Source: Clostridia bacterium (lineage in GTDB: Bacteria > Bacillota > Clostridia > Christensenellales > CAG-314). Taken from it: a DNA stretch of 64,000 bases. Where the stretch lies: NCBI GenBank assembly GCA_036654455.1, contig JAVVRZ010000002.1, forward strand, positions 62,001 to 126,000, in the 5' to 3' direction. Position numbers and translations under genes: made by a program. Shown one piece after another: positions 35,301 to 43,919 of this stretch. Each line of letters begins with the position of its first letter. Positions within the stretch are counted from its first letter, which is position 1. The notes beneath the pieces are model-generated. The model was not told where the DNA came from and did no database searches. It was given only the letters and a program-made list of their open reading frames with translations.

Positions 35301-35948
35301 GGCTATGCCGTGATCTTGTATTTCTATGTAATAATCTTCGCCAAACATTTTTTTATATTGTTCTACGGCTTTTTCTGCGTCGGCTTCTCGATTATCCAAC
35401 AAAAGTTGAGGTATTTGCCCGGCTATGCACGCCGACATACAAATTAGTCCTTCGGTATGCTTTGCAAGAAGGCTTAAATCTATGCGGGGTTTGTAATAAA
35501 AGCCTTCGGTAAAAGCAAGGCTGTCTAAGTTCATTAAGTTGCGGTAACCGACATTATTTTTTGCAAGCAAAATTAAGTGGTTAAACTCTCTGTCGACCCT
35601 GCCGGAACGACGGTTCATATCGTCGGTGACATAAAATTCGCAACCGATAATTGGCTTTACTACAAATTCTTCCTCGTAACTTGGGGGAATATCAATATAT
35701 TCTAGCCCTTTGCTTTCGGCTTCTTTACGATTGCTTCGATTGAGTTTTTCACGCTTTTCTTTAAGATTATTGCGACGCTTTTTGTCTGCGCAATAAAAGT
35801 GGTAAGCGCCGTACATATTGCCGTGATCGGTAATAGCGACATAATGCATATTCATTTTGACGCACTTTTCAAATAAACTTTCTATATGCGCAGCGCCGTC
35901 AAGCAAACTATATTCGGTATGTAGATGTAGATGTGCAAATTCTTCCAT
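32331..35948 (-). CDS. dnaE: DNA polymerase III alpha subunit, DnaE type
   Basis: This is the replicative DNA polymerase subunit, 1205 aa. The N-terminal PHP domain opens with HLHTEYSLLDGA (residues 7-18). The polymerase active-site aspartates lie in PDFDIDF (about 433), preceded by GPGRGSGAGSI. A helix-hairpin-helix (GIKSIGRIAIERI) lies near 875 and an OB-fold (about 1035-1110). The length fits the family. The ATG overlaps the whiA stop by one base (TAATG), so the two are coupled. No exonuclease insertion is present, so it is not PolC. Confidence 0.97.
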   Translation of the reverse strand: MEEFAHLHLHTEYSLLDGAAHIESLFEKCVKMNMHYVAITDHGNMYGAYHFYCADKKRRNNLKEKREKLNRSNRKEAESKGLEYIDIPPSYEEEFVVKPIIGCEFYVTDDMNRRSGRVDREFNHLILLAKNNVGYRNLMNLDSLAFTEGFYYKPRIDLSLLAKHTEGLICMSACIAGQIPQLLLDNREADAEKAVEQYKKMFGEDYYIEIQDHGIAEEKYCIPRLVELAKKCNVKLVATNDVHYLNRADAEMHDILLCVQTGKYIDDTDRLKFEGSEFYLKSYQEMLDLFPFAPEAIANTIEIAKQCNVTIQKDETLIPNYIPDNGLSPEDFLYSLMMEGLNEKYPTPLSQEVLSRANYEFDVVKKMKYIEYYLIVWDFIHYSERQGIAVGPGRGSGAGSIIAYAIGITKVEPLRYNLIFERFLNPERKTMPDFDIDFCMDRRGEAIDYVFNKYGKDNVAQIITFGTMACKGAIKDVARVLKIPFADVTKISKLIPDGTKATISQIIGLSKDKDGNDLSIPEVKEIYEQDYQMKKVINLALQLEGSPRHCSTHAAGVVVCRERICDHVPLQKNGEDITTQFNMKEVEELGLLKIDFLGLTNLTDIDKTIRLVKETSGEVIDFSKSNYDDAGVYELISSGDTQAIFQLESGGMTKLMKELCPNCLEDIIAGISLYRPGPMQFIGDYVWGKHNQDKVVYKHPLLENILKNTYGCMVYQEQIMQIVRELAGFSYGEADSIRRAMSKKNADEMSNQREYFVNGKKNEKGELVTKGAVNMGVSKEIANDIFDQMTDFAQYAFNKSHAAGYAYLAYQTAYLKRYYFVEYICSVLNNRTSKVDEIKKYIAYAIEKGVEILVPDINKSSLDFSVESRHIRFGLLGIKSIGRIAIERIIEERNISGEFTSLKDFLTRVDSKALNKRLVENLIKGGAFDCFNVSRAEMMATYEPIMERISNDKKKREIGQFSMFDMLGQDSAFSDVEFGTIKEYGLKYKLSLEKEVLGMCVSGNPLSEYAQRLKEYDFNSSMLFATEQAEDGETTLEQEYDGKKVTLGGNLSDISKTYTKRTNKLLCTAKLEDMTGTISLMMFANSYERNKKYIVEDTMVTVIGTLSVKSEDVPKVFVDKIIPWQDKEEKKVSTALYLRMLKKDNGVYEQISSILQNYEGDFPVILVIGEKKYSMPSTVRQCKGIEYELTNILGQGNVVFAEKKA

Positions 35949-36898
35949 TAGTATTCCTCTTTGGCTAAATCAAGCAATTTATTCATTCTGTGAACCGCTC
36001 CGCTCTTAGTAATATTAAGTAGCGTTGCAAGTTCGGCGATAGTTGCGTAGGGGTGTTCTATTCTTGCTTCGGCAAATTGTTTTAGTTTGTCGTCAAGCAA
36101 ATTCATTTTACCTTGCGCTATCAATAAGTGGATAGCTTGCATTTGTTTGTTTGCCGACTCGGTGCTTTTATCAATATTTGCAATCGTGCAGTTAGCTTGT
36201 CTATTAGCCTTATTTCTCATAGAACGGTTAATTTTTAAGTCCTCTACCTTAAACATACTTTGACTAGCGTTAAATAGTTTAAGACAATCGCTAATTGCGT
36301 CGCTTTCTTTAATATATACTATATAGCTATCCTTCTTTTCTAAACTCTTAGAATTTATACCAAAGGAAGATAGAATTTCTTGCAACATAACCGAACTTTC
36401 AAGAGTGTTGAGCGAAAACTCTAAATGATATCCTGTTTTTCCCTCGCCAGTATCGCTACTTTCGGGCAAACTTAAACTACCGCCTACCAAAAAACAAGCT
36501 TTAACAAATGTTTTTTTGCAACAATCGTCTTCGCACATATATTTTTCTACGCTTTTTGCAATTTGAGTTAAGCCGTCTTGGTCGTAATACAAGACCTTAC
36601 AGTCGTTAAGCAGTTGGGAATTTATTAACGTTATGACATATTTTACCCGTGTTTTGCTAAGTTGTTCTACCACAATGTCGCTTTGTTGGTTGTACAGTTT
36701 GAGCGTAAGAGAACAAATATATTTTATGTAATCTAAATTTGCCGAAGTTATACAAAAACCCAGCCCTTGTTGATTAATGACTATTTCACTATTTAATATT
36801 GAGGTAGCCAAAAAAACCTGCATACAACAGGGAGAAATTTTCTGTTGTTGCAGTTTTTCTAGTGTTTCATCTTTAACTATTTGCGAGAACGTTTTCAT
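35948..36898 (-). CDS. whiA: DNA-binding protein WhiA
   Basis: This 316-aa protein has the WhiA layout: an N-terminal LAGLIDADG-like domain (about 85-210, FVKACFLVGGSLSLPE) and a C-terminal helix-turn-helix (about 280-312, IAELATLLNITKSGAVHRMNKLLDLA). WhiA is a conserved regulator of division and cell-cycle genes in Gram-positive bacteria. Here it is followed directly by dnaE with a one-base overlap, joining a cell-cycle regulator and the replicative polymerase in one transcript. The sequence is strongly diverged but the pattern is clear. Confidence 0.93.
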   Translation of the reverse strand: MKTFSQIVKDETLEKLQQQKISPCCMQVFLATSILNSEIVINQQGLGFCITSANLDYIKYICSLTLKLYNQQSDIVVEQLSKTRVKYVITLINSQLLNDCKVLYYDQDGLTQIAKSVEKYMCEDDCCKKTFVKACFLVGGSLSLPESSDTGEGKTGYHLEFSLNTLESSVMLQEILSSFGINSKSLEKKDSYIVYIKESDAISDCLKLFNASQSMFKVEDLKINRSMRNKANRQANCTIANIDKSTESANKQMQAIHLLIAQGKMNLLDDKLKQFAEARIEHPYATIAELATLLNITKSGAVHRMNKLLDLAKEEY

Positions 36899-37099
36899 TT
36901 CTATCCTTACAAAATATAATTATTAGCAAAATAAGGCTTATAACATAATGTTAAGTTTGCCTTTAATTTATTAGCAACTTAATATTTTATAATCTTTAAA
37001 TTGGTTAGATATTAGTAATTTATTTTAGTTGGTAATTAGATGCCCTTAATTAGTTAGTTAATTAGCAAATTTATTCTATTAGTTATATCTATAAATTAA

Positions 37100-37846
37100 C
37101 TATCTTTTAATAAACGACACTTCTTTGTCCCAGTTTACAATCTTATCTTTGTTGAGTTTAAGCCTATCCACAACGCCAAGCGGAACGGTAAAATCGCCCA
37201 CCCTATCACACCTATGAGCGTCCGAATTGACAATAAAGTTTGTGCCTAAATCTTGTAACTGCAAGACTTGTTGGTCGCTCATACTTACTTTCTTGCCGTT
37301 AAGCTCCATCAACACGCCATAATCAAGAGCAGCCTTGCCGACTTCTACTATATCCATAGGCAGAGCGTAACAAGGGTGCGAAATAATATTTACCCTACCG
37401 TGCTTGATAGCGTTAATAAAAGTCGAGGTATATAGTTTAATTTCACTTTTGCTAAAATAATGTAGTTCGCAAAAAAAACCGGGAAGGTTGTACCTAAACA
37501 TATCTATAAAATCTTTTGCCCAAACACCCTTGTGAAAGCCTGCGATAATATAATCAAAGTTATCGTAGTCTTCGGGGCGTAAATCTATCGAACCGCTTGA
37601 AGAATAAATATTAGTTTCAATACCGTAGTATAATTTAATCTGCGGGTATTTTATTTTAAGTTCTTCTAATTTTTGCCGAGCTAGTGGTATTTCTTTTCGA
37701 GTTAACCCAAATGCAACGTGTCTTAGCCCGTGGTCGGTAATGCCAAATTGTTTTAAGCCTTTGTCAACCGCAGCGCTAACCATATCTTCCATTTTGTTTT
37801 TTCCGTCGCTAAACTTAGTATGAGCGTGAAAATCTCCAAAAATCAT
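37100..37846 (-). CDS. PHP-domain phosphoesterase (YcdX-like)
   Basis: This 248-aa protein of the PHP metal-dependent phosphoesterase fold has metal ligands visible in DFHAHTKFSDGKN (5-17), GITDHG, YYGIETNIY, ISHPCY and VNSDAHRCDRVG. These fit YcdX-type phosphatases. AGGAG lies just before the ATG. It lies between murB and whiA on the same strand, with gaps of 132 and 201 bp. The substrate is unknown. Confidence 0.88.
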   Translation of the reverse strand: MIFGDFHAHTKFSDGKNKMEDMVSAAVDKGLKQFGITDHGLRHVAFGLTRKEIPLARQKLEELKIKYPQIKLYYGIETNIYSSSGSIDLRPEDYDNFDYIIAGFHKGVWAKDFIDMFRYNLPGFFCELHYFSKSEIKLYTSTFINAIKHGRVNIISHPCYALPMDIVEVGKAALDYGVLMELNGKKVSMSDQQVLQLQDLGTNFIVNSDAHRCDRVGDFTVPLGVVDRLKLNKDKIVNWDKEVSFIKR

Positions 37847-37978
37847 TTGTTATCTCCTAAACTGTTTACTTGGTAATACTTCTTTTATTGTAACACATTT
37901 TAGGGAAATTTTTTCATACTTTAACAAAAAATAATAATACTTTTTTCATTTTTATAAAAATTTGTCGTTATTATTATT

Positions 37979-38863
37979 TTACTTTATAAAAACAACTTCT
38001 TTAACAAGTTTAACTTGATATTTAGTAAAAATATTATTTTGAATTATTTCTATCAATTTAACTACGTCTTGACTTGTGGCGTGTCCGCAATTTACAATAA
38101 ATCCCGAATGAATTGGGCTAATTTGAGCGTCGCCGACTTTAATGCCTTTAAGCCCGGCAAGCTCGATTAATTTTGCCGGAATTATCTCGCCTTGTCGCAA
38201 AAAAATACTGCCCGAACTTGGATAATTTAACGGTTGAGTCGCTAATTTTTGTCTTTTTAATTGCGTTATCTTTTCTTCTATGGCATTTCTATCGCCTTTT
38301 TTTAATTTAAATTTAACTTTTAGCGCTATTTTATCGCTGTCTTTAATCAATGAAGTTCGGTAATTAAACTTCAATTCGCTTGCCGAATACCACCTTGTGA
38401 CATATCCGTCGGTTAGTAATGCCGAACTAACTATATCGCAAATCTCTTGCCCAAAGCAACCGCAATTACTTGTAACGCCACCGCCGACCGAGCCGGGCAA
38501 AGTCGCTAAAAATTCCGCTCCGCTAAGTTGCCGTTTGAGGCAGAGCTGAGCTACTTGGGCAAGCGGAGCGCCTGCGCACGCAACCACGCTGTCGCCATAA
38601 CTAGCTATGCTAGAAAAATTATTTGCAAGCAAAACAATTACGCCGTCGTAGTCCCCGCAGGCTATACAGTTGCTACCTCGTCCTAAAACAAAGTACTTAG
38701 TTTTGCTTTCTTTAAGAATATTAATAAGTTGTATTATTTGTCTTACTAAATAAGGTTCGACAACCAATAAAGCTTTTCCGCCTACTTTCATTGTCGTAAG
38801 GCTAGAAAAGTCAACGTCGTGTCTTATTACTAAATTCTCAATTTGTTGGTAAGCTGTAATCAT
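37979..38863 (-). CDS. murB: UDP-N-acetylenolpyruvoylglucosamine reductase MurB
   Basis: This flavoenzyme reduces UDP-GlcNAc-enolpyruvate to UDP-MurNAc in peptidoglycan synthesis. The 294-aa sequence shows the FAD-binding GRGSNCIACGDYDG (about 60), PGSVGGGVTSNCGCFG (about 125-140), the YR of FNYRTS and the catalytic-serine region YPSSGSIFLRQ (about 215). The late GLKGIKVGDAQISPIHSGFIVN segment also fits. The length and the SSGSIF motif fit the type II (Gram-positive) form. A GGGG run precedes the ATG. Confidence 0.95.
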   Translation of the reverse strand: MITAYQQIENLVIRHDVDFSSLTTMKVGGKALLVVEPYLVRQIIQLINILKESKTKYFVLGRGSNCIACGDYDGVIVLLANNFSSIASYGDSVVACAGAPLAQVAQLCLKRQLSGAEFLATLPGSVGGGVTSNCGCFGQEICDIVSSALLTDGYVTRWYSASELKFNYRTSLIKDSDKIALKVKFKLKKGDRNAIEEKITQLKRQKLATQPLNYPSSGSIFLRQGEIIPAKLIELAGLKGIKVGDAQISPIHSGFIVNCGHATSQDVVKLIEIIQNNIFTKYQVKLVKEVVFIK

Positions 38864-38972
38864 ATTCCCCCAAACACTCTTTGCAATTATTTAAAGTAAG
38901 TAAATATAAATTTTATAAATAGTTAGCATTATTGTATATTTTCTAAATAATAACTGACATTTCTATCGGCAT

Positions 38973-40088
38973 TTAAAAACATTTAAGCAAATATTTCTTT
39001 ATATCGACGCTATCGTCATATAAGCCCAGCAAGCTTTCTTGCCTTAATTTATCTATAATCGCTATGTCGCAAAAGGCATTAATAACATAGGGGCAAACAA
39101 GCGCTCGCTCGCAAGCTGATAGATGTCCCTCTTGATAAATTGTTATGTCAAGAGGCGACAGCACGCCATAATTTGCCAACCTTTTTTGCGTTTCTTGGCA
39201 GGTAACTAGCTCGATTAAATTTGTGCATTGCCTAACTTTTGTTGTGAAAGAACTTATTGCAAAACACATAATAAGGTCGGTAAATTCGCCTAGTGGTTCG
39301 ACTAAAATTTCGCCTATTCGGTTACTTCTAATTCTTCCTTCTATGCGAGAAATATCACGTTGCGTAGCTAGTAAAACGTTACACTCGCCGTTTATGAACC
39401 CGCTAAACGCCTTGTATTGACTCTCTTTTGGGCAAAAGGTATTAGGCATACTTTTGTCCGGTCGTGAAGACGTGGCAAGGTAGAGGGCTGTAAGAGGGCT
39501 AGAAAACTCGCTGTAACCACTGCAAAATGCGTTGACAGCTAGGACGTTTTTACCGACTTTTCTATCGCTAGAAAGCGTAAAAATTCTATCTTTAAGCGTA
39601 GTAAAATTAGATGTTTGGTCGCAAAAAGACTTGGTCGCAATTAGGCTATAACAACCTATTAAATACGGCACGGCAAACATCTTGCCACTGACTTCGCCTA
39701 CGCTTTGAAAGCAATCCTTGGCAAATACTGCGCCTTCGTAGGCTTGTAAATAGGGCAAAAATTTAGCGCCCGAACCAGCCGAAAATGATAATATGTCAAA
39801 ACGTTCACCTTTGCTAAGTTTATCTAACGCTTGATTATATGTCAATATGTCAATATGAACATAAGAACCTAAGTAAATATGTTCATATTTACTTACAAGA
39901 TTTTTAAGAATATTTCCGCAACTGACGTTACCGCCCTCAAAACTGTCTATGTGCCAAACCGTAATAATGCTGTCATATTTTTTGCCGTCTATTCCCGACT
40001 CGTTTTGAAATGGCAAATACGCCACGCCTAAAAGCAAAGTAAACACAAAAATTAAAAGGATAATAATTGAAATAATTTCTTTTTTCAT
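38973..40088 (-). CDS. Orphan solute-binding-like membrane-anchored protein
   Basis: This 371-aa protein has an N-terminal membrane helix (about 5-24) and a fold resembling family-1 extracellular solute-binding proteins (ITVWHIDSFEGGN, KGERFDILSFSAG, MFAVPYLIGCYSLIATK, LANYGVLSPLD). Unlike true binding lipoproteins, no lipobox cysteine follows the helix and no permease or ATPase gene is nearby. It has many cysteines for an exported protein. It may be a sensor or envelope protein that reuses the fold. A short GGGG site precedes the ATG. It lies 109 bp upstream of murB on the same strand. Confidence 0.65.
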   Translation of the reverse strand: MKKEIISIIILLIFVFTLLLGVAYLPFQNESGIDGKKYDSIITVWHIDSFEGGNVSCGNILKNLVSKYEHIYLGSYVHIDILTYNQALDKLSKGERFDILSFSAGSGAKFLPYLQAYEGAVFAKDCFQSVGEVSGKMFAVPYLIGCYSLIATKSFCDQTSNFTTLKDRIFTLSSDRKVGKNVLAVNAFCSGYSEFSSPLTALYLATSSRPDKSMPNTFCPKESQYKAFSGFINGECNVLLATQRDISRIEGRIRSNRIGEILVEPLGEFTDLIMCFAISSFTTKVRQCTNLIELVTCQETQKRLANYGVLSPLDITIYQEGHLSACERALVCPYVINAFCDIAIIDKLRQESLLGLYDDSVDIKKYLLKCF

Positions 40089-40413
40089 ACCCCTATCTTA
40101 TGAAAGAAAACCGCAATTTACCACGCTAAAAACCAAAAATAAAGTTTAAAAAACTTGTCGAAAATAATAAGACAAAAATATATATAGTTAAACAAAAAAC
40201 ATTATAATTTGCAAATGTCAAAATAACGCAAAAAATAACAAATTTTGCAACTGTAAAAATTTGAAAAATTGTTAATTATTCTTTTTTATATAATTTAAAA
40301 TTGGGTAAACAAAAATTTATTATACTATTTCTAACATAAAAAAAATTATGGGGTTTACAATTACAAAAAAATGTAGTAGAATAATTACGCATATTACCTT
40401 AGGAGGGTTAGTT
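40089..40413. other. 325-bp AT-rich divergent intergenic region
   Basis: It contains the MFS promoter (40354-40382) and ribosome site (AGGAGGG at 40401-40407). Nothing else was recognised. Confidence 0.6.
40354..40382 (+). promoter_or_regulatory. Promoter of the MFS permease gene
   Basis: TTTACA (40354-40359), 17-bp spacer, TAGAAT (40377-40382). Its position supports the ATG at 40414 rather than an upstream in-frame ATG at 40348. Confidence 0.6.
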
Positions 40414-42117
40414 ATGAAACTTAATTACAAGAAAACTTTTTTGGTAGGCTTGGCATTTTTCTTAATATGCGCCTTTTGGTCTACTTACGATTCTTTGGTT
40501 GCGCTTACGCTGACAAATAAATATGGTATGAGCCACACCCTCTCGGGCGTAATTATGGCGCTTGACAACATACTTGCCTTATTTATGCTACCATTGTTTG
40601 GCGCATTGTCGGATAAAGCCGACGGCAAAATCGCTAAGAAGTTTGGCAAACGCACGCCATTTATCGTAATAGGTACGGTAATAGCCGTCGTTTGCTTTTT
40701 CTTTATGTCGGTTGCCGACGCCGGGCAAGCTACCAAAATGCAAAGCTATTCTAATCCGCAAACAGTATCTAGTGTAATGTGGGAAGAAAATCGTGAAATA
40801 GATAACCCTTACTTCAATTACACTTACACTAAGATGGATAAACTTTACAAAAAAACCGACGCTACTAAATATTTTGATACTACGATTGAAAAAGGCACGC
40901 TTAAACAACTCTATATAGGCGAGGCTGAAATACCATTTGAAAATTTAATTTTTCCTGCTTCGAGCGATGAAAAATTAACCGACGAACAGAAAAAAGAGAT
41001 AACCGCTCAAAAACAACTATATAGCGACCTTGTTATCCCCGTAAGAGACGCTTACGCAAAGAGCGTGACTATGGACAACCCCGCAAGTTTAATCGCCTTT
41101 ATCGCAATATTATTCTTCGCCTTGCTATCTATGGCTACCTTCCGTAGTCCTGCCGTTGCGTTAATGCCTGCAATTACAATTAAACCCTTGCGCAGTAAAG
41201 CTAACGCTATTATCAACATTATGGGCGTAATAGGCGGTTCGATAATACTTGGTCTAGGTATGGTAATAGGCACAGGTAACGCAAGCAACGCTCTTATGAG
41301 TTACATACCTATGATAGGTATAACTTGTATAATTATGGTTGTTGCGTTAATAGTCTTTATCCTTACCGTAAGAGAACCTAAACTTTGCGCTGAAATGGAA
41401 GCCGAAACTGCAAAATACGGTCTTGACAAAGAAAAAGATATTGTCGTCGACCAAACCGGCAAGCAAAAACTTGGCAAAGCAAGAATTAAATCTTTGGTCT
41501 TTATGATGTTGTCAATTATGTTCTGGTTCTTTGGTTATAACGCCGTAACAAGCAAATATTCGGTTTACGCTTCGGTTGTGCTTAACGTGGACTTCAACTT
41601 TACTCTTTTAATCGCTCAAATAGCCGCTTTAATCGCATTCTTCCCGGCTGGGTTACTCGCTAGCAAGATTGGGCGTAAAAAAACAATTATGGGCGGAATA
41701 ATCATACTTACCGCTTCTTTTGCCGTAGCTAGTTTTATGGGCGCAGGTACTTCTTCGATTGTTATGAGCTTGCTATTTGTGCTTGCGGGCATTTCTTGGG
41801 CGGCAATCAACGTAAACAGTTTGCCTATGGTAGTAGAGCTTGCAACCGGCGCAGACGTAGGCAAATTTACAGGGTTCTATTATACTGCAAGTATGGCTGC
41901 GCAAACATTGACGCCTATTATTTCGGGCGCTCTTATGGAGGCGTTAGATATGCGTAGCGTATTATTCCCCTATGGCGCTATCTTTGTTGCGTTGTCATTT
42001 GTAACTATGATATTTGTAATGCACGGCGACAGCAAACCCGAAGCGAATAAAGGGCTTGACGCTCTTGCCGAACCCGAAGAATTGTTAGAAGTTAGCGACA
42101 GTCCAACATCAAAATAG
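40414..42117 (+). CDS. MFS/GPH-type permease (SLC45-like) with a large insertion
   Basis: This 567-aa membrane protein has about twelve helices. Features of the sugar-transporting GPH/SLC45 branch are LSGVIMALDNILALFMLPLFGALSDK with the RTPFIVIG loop (read in parts), and the second-half motif SKIGRKKTIMGG. An extra polar segment of about 110 residues (about 104-215) follows the third helix and is probably outside the cell. The start at 40414 (MKLNYKK) has AGGAGGG 6 nt upstream. It is monocistronic with its own promoter and terminator. Sugar or glycoside uptake is the family expectation only. Confidence 0.85.
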   Translation: MKLNYKKTFLVGLAFFLICAFWSTYDSLVALTLTNKYGMSHTLSGVIMALDNILALFMLPLFGALSDKADGKIAKKFGKRTPFIVIGTVIAVVCFFFMSVADAGQATKMQSYSNPQTVSSVMWEENREIDNPYFNYTYTKMDKLYKKTDATKYFDTTIEKGTLKQLYIGEAEIPFENLIFPASSDEKLTDEQKKEITAQKQLYSDLVIPVRDAYAKSVTMDNPASLIAFIAILFFALLSMATFRSPAVALMPAITIKPLRSKANAIINIMGVIGGSIILGLGMVIGTGNASNALMSYIPMIGITCIIMVVALIVFILTVREPKLCAEMEAETAKYGLDKEKDIVVDQTGKQKLGKARIKSLVFMMLSIMFWFFGYNAVTSKYSVYASVVLNVDFNFTLLIAQIAALIAFFPAGLLASKIGRKKTIMGGIIILTASFAVASFMGAGTSSIVMSLLFVLAGISWAAINVNSLPMVVELATGADVGKFTGFYYTASMAAQTLTPIISGALMEALDMRSVLFPYGAIFVALSFVTMIFVMHGDSKPEANKGLDALAEPEELLEVSDSPTSK

Positions 42118-42168
42118 AGTATTACTGTATTAAATTAGAGTTTATTGACAAAACTATTAATTAATCTA

Positions 42169-42206
42169 TAAAAATAACCGAGATAAAAGATTATCTCGGT
42201 TATTTT
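42169..42206. terminator. Terminator of the MFS gene
   Basis: A perfect stem AATAACCGAGATAA / TTATCTCGGTTATT with a 4-nt loop, flanked by A and T tracts. Confidence 0.85.
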
Positions 42207-42401
42207 TATAGCCTTTGCTATTCTTTACAGTTTTAGCTATGTCCGTTAGCGTATGGTCGTTACTAAATATATGATAGTATTGTTCTTTTTCAATTATCTT
42301 TACCGCTGACTTTTGATTACGCTAAGATTACATTTGCTGTTGACTTATCTTGATTATACTTTAATTGACCTACCGCTACGTCATTGCTTTTAATCGATAG
42401 G

Positions 42402-42445
42402 CATTTAAAAAAAGAAAGAGCGCAGAGGGGGTAAACTCTGCGCTC
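42402..42445 (-). terminator. Terminator of the 42488-43561 lipoprotein gene
   Basis: A minus-strand stem GAGCGCAGAG / CTCTGCGCTC is followed by TTTCTTTTTTT. Confidence 0.85.
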
Positions 42446-42487
42446 AACATATTTGCTTAGTTCGTTCTAAGCTAAGGGATAGGAAGA

Positions 42488-43561
42488 TTATTTAGCTACT
42501 TGGATAGTTTCTACAAAACCGTTGTCATAAGTAACTGTTAGTTGTTCGGCTGTTCTTACGATTGTTAGGCTACCTGTCGAACCGTTAAAGTCATAACTTA
42601 CGCTGTAAGTGTTCTCTTTGGTAAGCTCGATTTCGTACATATTAAGGGGTTCTTTGCCTTCTACTACTGCTGTGAACTCTAATTCAATGGCCTTTTCGCC
42701 TTGTTCGTTCTCCCAGCTAACATTTGTTTCATTTACAAGTTCGCCTTTTTCATAGATTGAGTAAGCAAACTCAACTTCTTCTAGCTCAACTTCTTGTTTA
42801 ACTACGATATAGTTATCAGGGTTAGCTTCGCTACGGGTTGTAAACTCAATTTCAACTTCTTTCTCTTCGCCTTCGATTGTAACTTCTTTTTCGCCGGAGA
42901 TGGTAAATACTTGGTTATTATAGATTAGTACGCCCGTAAGAGTTGTGGAAACTTCGTCTTCTTGTTCCTCTGTTTCTTCTTCCTCGTCGGCTGGCTTATC
43001 GCTTTCGTTTTCTTCTGTGTTAGCGTCAGCATTTGCAGGGTCTTTTTCAGGAACTTCTTCGGGGTTAGCGTCTGCCGCTTGCGCAGTTTCGTTATAGTAC
43101 ATAACATAAGTTACGGTTTCGCCAAGAGCGTTTGTTGTGGTTACAGTTTGTTTAATTTGGTATGTTGCATACTCGCCGTCTTCGGCTGTGGGAGCGCCTG
43201 TGGTTTGTTGAATTCCGCTAGGAGTCATATAGCCTTCAAACATTTTGATATAACGAGCTAATTCGTTAACATCTTGTGTAAAGCTAGCGGGTCTTGCAAG
43301 CTCTTGAACAGGAGCTGTTTCGGCATTAAGCACTAATCTAGGTGATAACTTAGCAAACATATTGCCGTTTGTGTTAACGCTAGCTGCGCCGGGCATATTT
43401 GATAAATACTCTACGCTTGTCATTGCTGAGAAAGCATATACCTCTTTGGATTTAACTCCGCCCTTACTTGCTATGGTCTTGCCTGTGCAAGCTGACAAAG
43501 CTGTGGTGATTAGCGCTAAGGCAAGAATCACCGTTAAAATTACACTTAATCTTTTTTTCAT
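42488..43561 (-). CDS. Acidic lipoprotein of unknown function, ECF-cluster member
   Basis: This 357-aa protein has a lipoprotein signal ending LSAC (Cys at about residue 25). A very acidic, low-complexity stretch (about 165-205, rich in Glu, Asp, Pro and Asn) is followed by a beta-rich C-terminal domain (about 205-355) of alternating short strands, such as LTGVLIYNNQVFTISG and YSVSYDFNGSTGSLTIVR. No family is recognised. GGAGG lies upstream of the ATG. Its upstream region shares an element with the ECF sigma gene at 47053-47589, so it is a likely target of that sigma factor. Confidence 0.75.
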   Translation of the reverse strand: MKKRLSVILTVILALALITTALSACTGKTIASKGGVKSKEVYAFSAMTSVEYLSNMPGAASVNTNGNMFAKLSPRLVLNAETAPVQELARPASFTQDVNELARYIKMFEGYMTPSGIQQTTGAPTAEDGEYATYQIKQTVTTTNALGETVTYVMYYNETAQAADANPEEVPEKDPANADANTEENESDKPADEEEETEEQEDEVSTTLTGVLIYNNQVFTISGEKEVTIEGEEKEVEIEFTTRSEANPDNYIVVKQEVELEEVEFAYSIYEKGELVNETNVSWENEQGEKAIELEFTAVVEGKEPLNMYEIELTKENTYSVSYDFNGSTGSLTIVRTAEQLTVTYDNGFVETIQVAK

Positions 43562-43592
43562 TTTTTTGTTCCTCCGTTTTTGTTTTACACTA

Positions 43593-43626
43593 TATATACA
43601 TTCGTACCCTTCTAATTTTCTAACAA
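43593..43626 (-). promoter_or_regulatory. Candidate ECF promoter of the lipoprotein gene
   Basis: On the minus strand TTGTTAGAAA (43626-43617) is followed, with the same spacing as at the sigma gene, by GTACGAATGTATATA. It differs from the TTGACA/TATAAT promoters elsewhere. Confidence 0.6.
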
Positions 43627-43809
43627 TTTTAACAAATACTTTAAATTATTTTAAAAAACTTTTATTATTACTATTATTTCTAATAACTGTAATTAAATGT
43701 TAGATAATACCGTGTATTTTTATTTTTTATTAGTCTAAAAGAATTAATCTAGCTTTCGTTAGCCTTTCTTCTAAACAAATTCTAGGCAATTTAGAGCTAT
43801 TTGCCACTT

Positions 43810-43846
43810 AAAAAAATTTACCCTTTACTTATTTGTAAAGGGTAAA
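43810..43846 (-). terminator. Terminator of the beta-sandwich membrane protein gene
   Basis: A minus-strand stem TTTACCCTTTAC / GTAAAGGGTAAA is followed by a T tract. Confidence 0.85.
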
Positions 43847-43919
43847 CATATTATTAATTTAACTTTAAATTGTAGCGTAACCTTTTTGACCGTATTAATT
43901 ATTGTTCTAACTTAACCTT

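Larger units (their letters stand above)
42118..42487. other. 370-bp intergenic region with two terminators
   Basis: The strong terminator at 42169-42206 serves the MFS gene, and the one at 42402-42445 serves the minus-strand lipoprotein gene. Between them no feature was recognised. Confidence 0.6.
43562..43919. other. 358-bp intergenic region with ECF-like promoter and a terminator
   Basis: It holds the candidate ECF promoter of the lipoprotein gene (43593-43626) and the terminator of the next gene upstream (43810-43846). Confidence 0.6.

Noticed and set aside
40348-40413. Upstream in-frame ATG for the MFS gene
   Set aside because: It would precede the promoter's -10 box at 40377-40382; AGGAGGG favours the ATG at 40414.
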